Positions 17,601 through 26,026 of a stretch of 64,000 bases of DNA are shown here, piece by piece. Position numbers and translations under genes: made by a program. Source of the stretch: Streptomyces sp. 3214.6. Its GTDB lineage: Bacteria; Actinomycetota; Actinomycetes; Streptomycetales; Streptomycetaceae. The stretch is taken from positions 4,402,001-4,466,000 of the forward strand of contig NZ_LT670819.1 in assembly GCF_900129855.1 (NCBI RefSeq), given 5' to 3'. The notes under the pieces are model-generated. The model ran no database searches. It was given only the letters and a program-made list of their open reading frames with translations, and was not told the DNA's origin. Every line of letters starts with the position of its first letter. The first letter of the stretch is position 1.

Positions 17601-20600
17601 CGTCGTAGAACGTGTCGTCGATGAGCCGGCCGCCGTCGGGGCCCACGGACTGTGACTGCCGGGGTCGCAGCCAGCCGTCGTAGAGGATGTACGACGCCTG
17701 CTGGCTGCCGTCGTTCATCAGCTTCTTGGCGACGACCGCGGCGATCTCGCCGTCCGCGATCCGGTAGCCGTACTCCAGGCTCGGCGTCGGGCTGGAGGCC
17801 TTGGGCCGGTTGGCGAGCCAGGCCTTGCTGAGCCGGCCCAGGGCGTCGAACTCCGCGTCGGTGCGCTTGCCGTTGGTGTCGATCGTGGCGGTGGGCAGCG
17901 AGCGGACTCCGTCGAACTCGGTCACGACGGACTGCGCGCTGGACGGGGTGCCGGCGACCAGTTCGGTGCCCGTCACCGTGAGGGTGCCGGGTTTGGTGCT
18001 GGTCGCCGCGGTGAAGACGGTCGTACTGCTGGCCCCCGACGAGTCGGAGGTCGACTTGGCCCGCCCGTAGCTGTCGTAACCGGTGCTCTTCCACCGGTAG
18101 TTCGGGGTGGTGCCGGTGTAGCCGACGAGCTCCTCCTGCTTGGTGACCAGGCCCCGGGTCGGGGCGGCGCCGAAGGCGAGGGAGTCGTAGGTGTTGCGCT
18201 TGCGGGAGAGCAGGTGCGCGGGGTAGGTGACGGCCGTGCCGCAGGCCACGTCGAGGACCTCGACCTGCTTGGGCAGGGCGCGCAGCCAGGTGGTGGCGTT
18301 GTCGGCGTACGAGGTGGTCGTGCACTGTTCGTCGCCGGACGCGGCCTCACCGAGGTCGCTGTCCTCGATGACCCGTCCCAGGTCGTCGAACGTCGTCGCG
18401 GTGGAGGTCTGCTGCCAGCTGCCGTCGTGCTTGCGGTCCCAGGTGCGGGTCGCGGCCGTGCCGGTCAGGTTCGCCGTGACCGTGCCCCAGTCCCGGACCC
18501 GCTTCGCGGTCTCCTTGCGCCACGGCGTGCTCACCGTCTTGCTCTCCACCGTGCCGCCCGGCCCGGTGTACGCGATCGTCTTGAACTCGGTTCCCTGGAA
18601 CGCCTCGTGGTCGGTGAGGCTGCCGCCCTCGCCGTCGGAGACGGTCACCGACTTGGCGCCGCCCGCGGCGTTCTTGCGGTCGCCCTCCATGCCCCGCAGG
18701 AACCAGTGCTCGTTCAGCGAGCGCATGCCGTCCCAGCCGCCGGTCTCCACCTGGACCCGGCCGTAGCCGTTCCACTGCGACCAGGTCTTGTACTTCTCCT
18801 TGGTCAGGCCGTCGTCGTCTGCGTAGTGCCAGGCGGCGCCGTCGAGGTACGCGTACCGGGTGACCATGTCGTCGGCCTTGCCGGTGCGGTCGGTCGCGGT
18901 GATCTGGGTGACGACGTACTTGTTGAACCACTCCTGGACGGGGTCCGCGGCGCCGGCGGGCTGCCAGTACTGCGGGAAACAGCGGGTGGTGTTCGTCTCC
19001 GGCGTGGGCAGCGCGGCGAAGTCGCACTCGGGCTCCGAGTAGGCGACGTCGATGGAACCGCCCGACTCGTCGGAGACGTTCGCGAGCCGGTACTTGATGA
19101 AGGGCGCGATGCCGTCACCGAGCCGGTCGAGACGGTTGGGCCCCTGCTTGTAGCCGAAGGTCACCTTGGGCAGGGTGATCGAGGGGGTAGCGGACAGGCC
19201 GGTGTGCTGGATCGACTCCAGGAGCAGGGAGCGGTCGATGTCCGCGTCGCCCCACTTCTGGGTGAACGCCCAGGCGTCGGCGTCCTGGTAGCCGCCCGAG
19301 GGCTGGAGGACCTGGGTGGTGATCCTGGCGAGCCGCTTGCGGGACCAGAACGACGGGGCGAAGCGGCCCTTGTCGCAGTCGGTGCCCGCCTTGCAGTTCA
19401 GGTAGTACGGCGTGTCCTCCCACCGGGTGGGGTTCTTCTCGATCTCCGCGGCGGCGCAGTCGGCGGCCGTGGGCTGGATGCACCGCTCCACGTTGGTGAA
19501 GACGACCTTGCCGGCCGCCTTGGCGGTGAAGAGGGTGTCGCTGCGCTGGCCGTAGTCGATGTGGTCGATGACGCCGCCGCGCTCGTACGGGGTGTCGTCG
19601 GCGGCCACGCGGTTACGGCCGTAGGAGTTGGTCTCCGGGTTGTACCAGTACGACATCGCGTTGCCGTGCAGGTCGACGACGTAGTCGAGGTTCCAGCGCC
19701 AGGCCTGCTGACACCAGGACGCTGCGAAGGTCGCCTGGTGGCAGGGCTCGCCGGTGTTGTTGCCGAAGACGGGCACGGTCCAGGTGGACTTCGTCTCGGC
19801 CTTGCCCGTGCTCCAGCCGGGGAGGCGGTTGTAGCCGAAGAAGTACTGGAGGCCGTCGGTGGTCGTCACCTTCCAGTATTCGCCGTCGTTGTCGCCGTTC
19901 GCCCGCTCGGTGGCGTTGCTGAGCCTCTCGACGCGGGTGCCGTCGTCGTTGCGGATCCGCCAGACGTCCTTGCCGGCCGGGATCAGCTCACCCGCACGGC
20001 CGTTGAAGCTGATGGTGGCGTTGTCGTATCCCCAGCACTGGTCGCCGGGGGCGTTGTCCTTGCTCCAGTCGCCGTCCTCGCCGCACGGCTTGTAGCGCCG
20101 CTCGATGAAGCCGGTGTTCATGTCGAAGCCCGAACCGACCCAGGAGGACTGGTTGTTGCTCGTGGTGGTCTGGCCGTCCACGGAGCCCGAGGAGTAGCCG
20201 ACGGACAGCTTGGGCAGCAGTCCGCCGGGCACGGTCGGCGCGGCCAGCGGGTACGACCAGGAGAAGTCGCCGGTCTGGAGACTGGTCTGCCACGCGGCGG
20301 ACGACGACAGCGGGGTCGCGGTGTAGTCGCCGGCGCCCGCGGAGCCGCCGTCGGAGTCGGCCACGGCGGCGAGGACGACGGCGGACGCGGTGGAACGCAG
20401 CGCGACGGAGTCGGCGGAGACCGTGTGCTTCTCGCTGTCGTTGCGGCCGGCCACCGGCGTCGACGTGCGGCAGCGGGCCAGCTTCGGGGTGGTCAGCGCG
20501 CAGGAGGGCAGGGCGACCAGGCGCAGCCGGGCGCCGTAGTCACCGCCGTACGCCTCGCCGAACGCGGAGTAGTCCAGGCTGACGCCGACGCGGCGGGCGC

Positions 20601-21147
20601 CGGAGGCCGTGCTCGCGGGGTCGGCGGCGCTGACGGAGAGCAGGACCCCGTCGAGTCCGAGGCCACGGGCGGTGTCCTTCGGCAGGATCCGCACCTGGGC
20701 CTTGGTGGAGCCGGTGGCCGCCGGGTCGGCCAGCAGCCGGACGGGCAGCCCAGGCACTGGCAGACCGGATACGGGCAGCGGCGCGGCCGCGGTGCGCCCG
20801 GCCCCCTTCGCCGTCGCCTTCTTCCCGGCGGCGGCGCCCGAGGCGGGCAGGGTGACCTGCGCGGCGCCGGCCTTCGGCCAGGTGGCGTGGAGCGCACGAC
20901 GGGGGCCGGACGTCAGCCCGTCCCGCTTGCGCGGAATGGTCTTGAGCGCCTTGCCGGGTACGGGGTGGTCGGCCTCGACGGCCGGGGTGTGCCTGCTGCC
21001 ACCCGGCTGCGAAGCGGCCAGCGCGGGCTCGGCCTGGAACAGCGAGCCGGCCATGAGCGCGGCCACCATCAGGGCCGTGTACCGGGCGGAGTACCGGTGG
21101 AAGCGCGCCGCGCGCGGCGCGCCGGGCGCTGGTATGGGTCTGGACAA
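14695..21147 (-). CDS. Secreted RHS/YD-repeat polymorphic toxin (2150 residues)
   Basis: A signal peptide (residues ~1-44, ending PALAAS) starts the protein. Residues ~270-480 have the SpvB/TcdB-like entry region (SYPLAAPTVPGGLLPKLSVG). YD repeats run from ~1000 to ~1760. The RHS core ends with GLTHLGAREYDPATGRFLSA and NNPLRRSDPTG near 1866. The ~285 residues after it form the variable tip, with DVVGDGKTGTALIEEMNEGK and a lysine-rich helical region. I cannot assign its activity; the VVGDGxT element resembles a motif I recall from other RHS tips. The RHS cage normally encloses the tip until release. Paired with the LamG gene upstream and the 14160 immunity candidate. Confidence 0.93.
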   Translation of the reverse strand: MSRPIPAPGAPRAARFHRYSARYTALMVAALMAGSLFQAEPALAASQPGGSRHTPAVEADHPVPGKALKTIPRKRDGLTSGPRRALHATWPKAGAAQVTLPASGAAAGKKATAKGAGRTAAAPLPVSGLPVPGLPVRLLADPAATGSTKAQVRILPKDTARGLGLDGVLLSVSAADPASTASGARRVGVSLDYSAFGEAYGGDYGARLRLVALPSCALTTPKLARCRTSTPVAGRNDSEKHTVSADSVALRSTASAVVLAAVADSDGGSAGAGDYTATPLSSSAAWQTSLQTGDFSWSYPLAAPTVPGGLLPKLSVGYSSGSVDGQTTTSNNQSSWVGSGFDMNTGFIERRYKPCGEDGDWSKDNAPGDQCWGYDNATISFNGRAGELIPAGKDVWRIRNDDGTRVERLSNATERANGDNDGEYWKVTTTDGLQYFFGYNRLPGWSTGKAETKSTWTVPVFGNNTGEPCHQATFAASWCQQAWRWNLDYVVDLHGNAMSYWYNPETNSYGRNRVAADDTPYERGGVIDHIDYGQRSDTLFTAKAAGKVVFTNVERCIQPTAADCAAAEIEKNPTRWEDTPYYLNCKAGTDCDKGRFAPSFWSRKRLARITTQVLQPSGGYQDADAWAFTQKWGDADIDRSLLLESIQHTGLSATPSITLPKVTFGYKQGPNRLDRLGDGIAPFIKYRLANVSDESGGSIDVAYSEPECDFAALPTPETNTTRCFPQYWQPAGAADPVQEWFNKYVVTQITATDRTGKADDMVTRYAYLDGAAWHYADDDGLTKEKYKTWSQWNGYGRVQVETGGWDGMRSLNEHWFLRGMEGDRKNAAGGAKSVTVSDGEGGSLTDHEAFQGTEFKTIAYTGPGGTVESKTVSTPWRKETAKRVRDWGTVTANLTGTAATRTWDRKHDGSWQQTSTATTFDDLGRVIEDSDLGEAASGDEQCTTTSYADNATTWLRALPKQVEVLDVACGTAVTYPAHLLSRKRNTYDSLAFGAAPTRGLVTKQEELVGYTGTTPNYRWKSTGYDSYGRAKSTSDSSGASSTTVFTAATSTKPGTLTVTGTELVAGTPSSAQSVVTEFDGVRSLPTATIDTNGKRTDAEFDALGRLSKAWLANRPKASSPTPSLEYGYRIADGEIAAVVAKKLMNDGSQQASYILYDGWLRPRQSQSVGPDGGRLIDDTFYDERGLVERKYAPYYAAKAPEAKLFGVTEQGAVDTQTVNEYDGLGRPTVTKTLRGNGVGVELSRTTTTHSADLVTVDPPAGSTPTATVLDAKGRTKELREFHGSSPTGAFDSTLYEHDSSGRLTKVTSPDKTVRSYTYDLLGRQLTSTDPDSGTTRTTYDDADRVTTATDEGRQKKIAFVYDRLGRHTETRENSTTGPLLASWTFDTVRKGYLGSSTRYVGGADGAKYTQTINAYDNLYRPLRTTVSIPASEPGLGGTAGVSYQTNTTYNLDGTVKSASYPAAGDLPAEVVAPTYDGLQRVVKAEGLGTYVGNARYSLTGKLEELELGDAGKRVWINNTYEPGTQLLSTSRTEREGIAGVDRAVTYDYDDSGNVDSVTDASRQGTDRQCFRYDYLQRLTEAWTPAGDCASAPGTTALGGPAPYWQSYTYTTAGNRDTDTRHDPTGKTAGDVTHTYRYDENGKGQPNTLTSVTSTGAVTGKDTYTYEGGGGTESRTPSGGAKQSFVWDSEGNLASVTQGPSVTDYLYDADGNRLISHGPGGVSTLYLGATEITWTKATGKTTARRYYDLGGAGAVRQDDGSLSFVVADHHGTGELAVDATTQVMVQRRNMPFGEARGTVPQAGSWPGTKGFIGGTQDPTGLTHLGAREYDPATGRFLSADAVVDPADPQQLNGYAYGHNNPLRRSDPTGNYDPDMMAWCQDNPGRCQGGRIIPSKPSKPKKNPNPGMDKKRAHMPAVQSERLEKIIKELYIRPQVADSDVVGDGKTGTALIEEMNEGKAFGGKGTSWHIEKAVAKLGGLRDLLEEDRKAKVDTGKGILSDSDRKVAINESKELWTALNADDVAGEVTKRVNAKPEFAKTVSHLIKTVISAESMSEVTGQKFAVPENLHPKAPQRAVPSGEKIKGRGFAKAFGVVGGAASAAQFPVDVYNYGFEEATKRLSESLTDPLDVVPDGQGAGCLFFGDCYVVSPMA

Positions 21148-21253
21148 CCCGAAAGTTCCTTACGTCGTTGGGTGGGGGGTCGGGAGGATCGGGGGCCGGA
21201 AGATCCGGCGGGCGGTCCGGTCATGTGCAAGCCCCGTGCCCGTGGGCACGCGG

Positions 21254-21301
21254 GCCCTCGACCCGTGGGCGCGCCTGGTCGCGGGCCCACGGGTCGAGGG
21301 C
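21254..21301 (-). terminator. 17-bp perfect hairpin after the LamG gene
   Basis: Arms 21254-21270 and 21285-21301 pair over 17 bp with a 14-base loop. It starts six bases beyond the stop of the leftward LamG gene at 21307 and ends about 100 nt before the RHS start at 21147. It is a strong terminator or attenuator, suggesting that the RHS gene is read through in part or has its own promoter in the remaining gap. Confidence 0.7.
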
Positions 21302-21306
21302 GCTGT

Positions 21307-24300
21307 CTACGGGCCTGGGACCGTGTCCAGGGACTCCCCGTTGCCGAGCTTGACGATCTGGGCGTCGCTCGCCACACCGGAGAACAGCCACACGTCGTCG
21401 ATCACGCCCGGCCAGTACTCGCCGGTCGTCCCGTTCTCCTTGTTGCGTCCGAACTGGAGCTGCTTGGTCGCCTGGAACGGCTGGACATTGGCCCGCCACG
21501 ACATGGCGTCCAGGACCTGCTCCAGGTGGCCGTTGACGTACAGCCGTGCCTCGTCGGCGAAGGCGTCGTACACGACCGCCAGGTGGTCCCATTCGAAGTC
21601 GGACTGGAAACTCGAATGCCGCACCACGGGCCGGGTCGCGCTCGACGTGTCCGCACTGGGGAGTTCCAGCTCGTAACCGCCCTGGCTCTGCGGGTCCGTG
21701 GGGTCCGGTGCGTAGCGCACGGTGAAGGCGCTGTTGACGGCCCCCTCCGCCGACAGGACGGTGACCTTCTTCTGCGGGCGGGCCGCGGTGTTCACCCAGA
21801 CGGTCGCGGTGAAACTCTCCTTGGTGTTCACCGGGACCGTCGCGGCGGCGGCATAGTCGTCCACCCCGTCCAGGACCAGACCGCCCGCGCCGCCGACCCA
21901 GCCGGCGCCCGGCTGTACGGACGCCTGCGCGCCCAGGACCGCGGGCCGCTTGCCGGCGCTGTCGTCGGGGCTGGACGCCGGCGTGCCCGCTGTCGTGGTG
22001 TCGAACTTCCAGCGCCCCTTCACCTGCGGGTGCTGCTTGAACAGGTCACCGGCCTCGTCCTTGGAGACCACCCGGTCGAACAGACGGACGTCGTCGATCT
22101 GCCCCTTGAAGAACGAGTCGGGTTGACCGCCGTACGATCCCGCGCCGACCTGCACCGGGCCGGTGGCGTCCCAGGGGGCGGGCGTGAACGGCACCGTGGA
22201 GACGAGAGTGCCGTCCACGAAAAGCCGCAGCTCCTTCAGCGTGCTGTCGTAGACGCCGAGGAGGTGGTGCCAGCTGTCGCCGGGATAGACCTGGTCGGCG
22301 GCGGGCTTGCCGAGGTTGGCCATCGCCCGGGTCGGCTGGACGCCCGCGGCGTCGGAGTTGTACCGGTTGAAGACCCAACGACGGTACGAGCCCGAGTAGT
22401 AGAGCTCGAAGCCGCTCTGCTGCGCGCCGGCCTGGGTCGCGATGATCTGCGCCGAGGCCGACTCGGCCTTGGGGAGCTTGGCCCAGGCCGAGACCGAGAA
22501 GCTGCGCAGGGTGTTGAGCTGCGGCCCGGTGGTGCTCGCGTAGCCGTTGTCGGTGGAGCTGAGGTCCAGGGCGCCGGCCACATTGCCCGGGACGCCGAAC
22601 TTGCCGCCGCCGCCCTTGAGGACCAGCGGGTTCACCTGGCTCTCGCCCTTCGCCACCGAGGAGGTGGCCGCGTCGTCGAAGTCCCAGGCCGCCTTGGCCG
22701 GACGGCCGGTGGTCACGGCCTCGTGACGGGCCAGTCGGCCGATGTCCGCCGCGCCCAGGGGACGGTCGTAGACGGCGCTCTCGTCGATCGCGCCCTGCCA
22801 CGGCTCGGCATAGGCGCCGTTGTACTTGGCGCGGCCGAACTGGAGGTTGGCCGCGGCGTGCCAGGGGGTGGTGACCGTGGACGTGCCGGCCGCGACACCG
22901 TCGACGTACAGGGTGTACTTGCCGGCCGTTGCGTCACGGACGGCCGCGAGGTGGGTCCACCTGCCGACCTCCGGAGGGGCCTGCGACAGTACCCGCTGGG
23001 CGGTGAAGTCGGCCCCGGAGGCGTCCTTGGCGGGCACGCGCAGCGCCCAGCGCCCGCTGCTCTTGTCGTAGCCGAGGTACAAGCCCGCCTGCGAGGTGCC
23101 GTCGACGCTGACCGCGGTCGCGGTGGCGGCGTCGGAGTCGAGACGCACCCAGGTGGAGACGGTGAAGTCGCCGTCGGTGTCGAGCAGATGGGGGCCCGCG
23201 GCCGCGTAGCCGTCGGTGGCGCCCCCGCTGTTCAGGCCGAGGGCCGTGCCACGGACGCCCGGTTCACCGAGTGCCGCGGTGCCGTCGAGCAGCGCGGGCC
23301 GGGTGCCGCCGCTGCCCGGGTCCTCGGTCGCGCCGGCCGGGGCGTCGAGCGTCCAGGCGGCGCGTTCGGGCTGGCCGGTGGCCACCCGGAACTGGTAACT
23401 CGCGATCGTGCTGTCGTTGTTGTTGGCGTCCCAGGCCATGACGTAGAGGGTGTTGAGCCCCGGCCGGGTCGGCATCAGGTCGATCGAGACGGGCGCTCCG
23501 GGAGTCGCGGGCTTGCGCTCATTGGCGGCGGTCGGATCCACGTTCAGGCCGAACCAGTACTTGGTGACGTCCTGCGCGGTCGAGTCGATCGTGAAGCGGC
23601 CGTACCGTCCGACGCCGTCCAGCCACGGGGCGAGCGGGTCGTCGGTGTGCCAGAGGGGGTACTGGGCGGAGGTCACGGTCGGTGCGGCCGGATGCTTGGA
23701 GTCGTAGGTCAGGTTGCAGGCCGTCTGGGTGTCACCGGCGTAGCTCCAGGGCCCCCACAGCTTGCCGTCCGAGGCGCGCACGCTCCACGCGGCCTTGATG
23801 TTCTGCGGGATGCTCGACGGGAGCGTGATCGTGAACGGCTGTCCGGAGGCCTTGGGCCCGATACGGCCGGAGTTCCAGTGTTCCTTCCAGCCGTCGCCCG
23901 AGTCCCAGTCGACCTTGAACTCCGCGTACACCTGGTCCTTGTCGGGGTCCGACAGAACGGCGGTCGCCTTGGGGATGACGTTCACCGCCTTGGGCGTCAG
24001 CGTGCAACTGCCGCCGGGGATCATGGTCAGCTGCGACTGCTTGGGCTGGTTCGGCGGGTTGTTGTACTCGACGCGCAGGAAGCCGTTGCCCGCGAAGCGC
24101 TTCCACTGGGTCTCGGCGTTCTCGTTCGGCGCCTTGAGCCCGAAGGTGAGCGACGTCTGCTTGTTGGCGGCGGCCCAGACGACCGCGTCCTTGGCGTTGA
24201 ACTCCAGATCGCCGTCCGGGCAGGACGCGGTCGCGCCCTTGGCAGCCGTCACGGTCGGCATCTGGTCGATCCAGTAGCCCGACGCCTTCTGGTCGTTCCA

Positions 24301-25668
24301 GGACGTCGTCGAGGTGAGCGGCTTGGTACGCCAGAACTCCACCGGCTGCTTGGTGCAGTTGTACGCGAACGTCTCCCGCACGACGAACTCGGCGCTGGTG
24401 ATGCTCTTGCCCGCGAAACTCGTCACCGGCAGCTTGTAGAACAGCCTCTTGGCGTCGTTCGGCGCGCACTTGAGGCCGGTGAAATTCGGCGGACAGAAAC
24501 CCAGGCCCGCGTCGTCGGCGCCGTCGAACTTGTAGAAGTCCGAGTCGGGGAAGGCGCGGGAGACCATCGCATAGGCGGACGCCCGCGGCGAGGACCAGGC
24601 CGGGTCGATGAACACCGGGTACTGGGTGTCCGCGCCGGAGAGCAGCTTCGGGTCGGGTGTCAGCAGGAGAGCGTTCCCGGCCACGGACGCGTGCACATCG
24701 GCCCGCGAGGAGCCGTCACCGGGGCCTTCATACAGCCCGCCGGAAGGAACGGCACGCGAAACGCCATCCGGACCGGCCGCCTTGGCGGTGGCGCCGGACG
24801 CGGCGGACTTGGCGGGGGTGCCGGGCCCGGCCGACTTCGCGACGGTGCCGGACGCGGCGGACTTGGCGGGGGTGCCGGCGCCGGCACCGGCTTCGCGGGA
24901 GTCCCACATCACCGGTTGGGCAGCCTCGAAGGCGACGCCTCCCGCCTGGGCGTCGACCGCCTCAAGGCCCCCTGTGGCAGTGGAGCGGACGGTGAGCCCT
25001 TTGCCGGTCATGGGCATTTTCAGTCGGGACAGCGCGGGGTTCGCCGCGGCCTCGGCGCTCTTGACGACCAGGACCTGGGAGAAGCCGTCGGGCTCCGCGG
25101 TCATCCGCAGGTCCACGTCCGGCAGAACCTCCGGGTACGTCACGGACGATCCCGAGAGCACCGGCGCGGGCAGCGCGCCCGGCCACGACAGGGACAGCTC
25201 CCGCCCTGCCTTGACCATCCTGACCAGCGGATCCCTGCTGCCGCCCGCCGAGAACACCACATCGGCCGCGGAGGCGACGGGCGCGATGCCGACGCCGTCC
25301 AGCCGCCGCAGGCCGGTGTCGATGTCGACCCATTTGCCTGCCCGGCGGGTACGCACCGGTTCCAGATGCGTGATCTCCGTGAGGCTGCCGCTCGCATTGG
25401 CGAACACCTCGCGGTTCGCCCCACGTTCGGACACGACCTCCACCCGATGCCCGACTCGCCGGGCCTGCTCCCGCGCCCGGTCGATGTCGGGGGAAAGGGT
25501 GTCCGGGGTGGGATCGTCGGCGGCGGCGGGGGACTGCGTCCGGCCCGCATCCGAGGTCTGCGCGACCGCGGTGGCCAGGGACGATCCCGGTAGCTGGCCC
25601 GTGAGCAATGCCCCGACCAATAGAGAGATCGCGCCCACGGCCGCTCTCCCCCGATTTCTTTCAGCCAC
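21307..25668 (-). CDS. Secreted triple-LamG protein, partner of the RHS toxin
   Basis: Start taken at the GTG 25668 (GAAGGG seven bases upstream), giving 1453 residues; an ATG at 25707 is also in frame. An Ala/Leu signal peptide (ISLLVGALLTGQLPG) leads into a beta-rich N-terminal region that includes a Bacteroidetes/actinobacterial DNRLRE-like segment. Three LamG/concanavalin-like jelly-roll domains follow at ~770-980, 990-1195 and 1220-1435, each with the GRWTHLAAVRD-type strand and YVDGVAAGT loop. LamG domains bind glycans or protein surfaces. Such proteins recur just upstream of RHS toxins in Streptomyces and may display or deliver them. Confidence 0.9.
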   Translation of the reverse strand: MAERNRGRAAVGAISLLVGALLTGQLPGSSLATAVAQTSDAGRTQSPAAADDPTPDTLSPDIDRAREQARRVGHRVEVVSERGANREVFANASGSLTEITHLEPVRTRRAGKWVDIDTGLRRLDGVGIAPVASAADVVFSAGGSRDPLVRMVKAGRELSLSWPGALPAPVLSGSSVTYPEVLPDVDLRMTAEPDGFSQVLVVKSAEAAANPALSRLKMPMTGKGLTVRSTATGGLEAVDAQAGGVAFEAAQPVMWDSREAGAGAGTPAKSAASGTVAKSAGPGTPAKSAASGATAKAAGPDGVSRAVPSGGLYEGPGDGSSRADVHASVAGNALLLTPDPKLLSGADTQYPVFIDPAWSSPRASAYAMVSRAFPDSDFYKFDGADDAGLGFCPPNFTGLKCAPNDAKRLFYKLPVTSFAGKSITSAEFVVRETFAYNCTKQPVEFWRTKPLTSTTSWNDQKASGYWIDQMPTVTAAKGATASCPDGDLEFNAKDAVVWAAANKQTSLTFGLKAPNENAETQWKRFAGNGFLRVEYNNPPNQPKQSQLTMIPGGSCTLTPKAVNVIPKATAVLSDPDKDQVYAEFKVDWDSGDGWKEHWNSGRIGPKASGQPFTITLPSSIPQNIKAAWSVRASDGKLWGPWSYAGDTQTACNLTYDSKHPAAPTVTSAQYPLWHTDDPLAPWLDGVGRYGRFTIDSTAQDVTKYWFGLNVDPTAANERKPATPGAPVSIDLMPTRPGLNTLYVMAWDANNNDSTIASYQFRVATGQPERAAWTLDAPAGATEDPGSGGTRPALLDGTAALGEPGVRGTALGLNSGGATDGYAAAGPHLLDTDGDFTVSTWVRLDSDAATATAVSVDGTSQAGLYLGYDKSSGRWALRVPAKDASGADFTAQRVLSQAPPEVGRWTHLAAVRDATAGKYTLYVDGVAAGTSTVTTPWHAAANLQFGRAKYNGAYAEPWQGAIDESAVYDRPLGAADIGRLARHEAVTTGRPAKAAWDFDDAATSSVAKGESQVNPLVLKGGGGKFGVPGNVAGALDLSSTDNGYASTTGPQLNTLRSFSVSAWAKLPKAESASAQIIATQAGAQQSGFELYYSGSYRRWVFNRYNSDAAGVQPTRAMANLGKPAADQVYPGDSWHHLLGVYDSTLKELRLFVDGTLVSTVPFTPAPWDATGPVQVGAGSYGGQPDSFFKGQIDDVRLFDRVVSKDEAGDLFKQHPQVKGRWKFDTTTAGTPASSPDDSAGKRPAVLGAQASVQPGAGWVGGAGGLVLDGVDDYAAAATVPVNTKESFTATVWVNTAARPQKKVTVLSAEGAVNSAFTVRYAPDPTDPQSQGGYELELPSADTSSATRPVVRHSSFQSDFEWDHLAVVYDAFADEARLYVNGHLEQVLDAMSWRANVQPFQATKQLQFGRNKENGTTGEYWPGVIDDVWLFSGVASDAQIVKLGNGESLDTVPGP

Positions 25669-25707
25669 TCCAGCACCCTTCACGCATTCTTCATATGTGA
25701 AGATCAC

Positions 25708-26026
25708 TATCCGGCCACGTGATTCAAGCTGTCAATCGGCTTTGTGTGAGCCTCAAATCACCTTTATTCGTTCAGATATGAACAAACATCAGACGAACTT
25801 CAGCCACAACGGCCCACTCCAGAGCCTGAATTGACATGACAGAGCATCATCGCCAGGCGGGGCGGGGTGGTGGTCCTGCTGGACGGCACCCTGGTCCGCA
25901 CCCGGCGCCGCACCGGGACAGCCAACCGCAAGAACTACAGCGGGAAACACAAGGCCCACGGCCTGCTCTTCCTCGCCCTCACCGACGAGGATGAAAGATC
26001 TCAGTGCTCCATTTCGAGGTCTCCGA
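25708..26026. other. Promoter region with an inverted repeat and a transposase scrap
   Basis: AT-richer than the surroundings. It should contain the LamG promoter. An inverted repeat GTTCAGATATGAAC lies near 25774. The right half is the IS5-type remnant listed separately. Confidence 0.4.
25852..25992 (+). pseudogene. IS5-family transposase remnant
   Basis: Forty-odd residues in one frame match the DDE domain of IS5-type transposases: VVLLDGTLVRTRRRTGTANR (first catalytic Asp), then the NYSGKHKAHGLLFLALTDE segment. Nothing before or after belongs to a transposase, and no terminal inverted repeats are visible. It is a dead fragment. Confidence 0.75.

Noticed and set aside
18214..25593. A 2459-codon open frame on the plus strand across the RHS and LamG genes
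   Set aside because: It is antisense to two clearly recognisable proteins; its Val/Gly/Arg-rich translation is a product of high GC and third-position bias.
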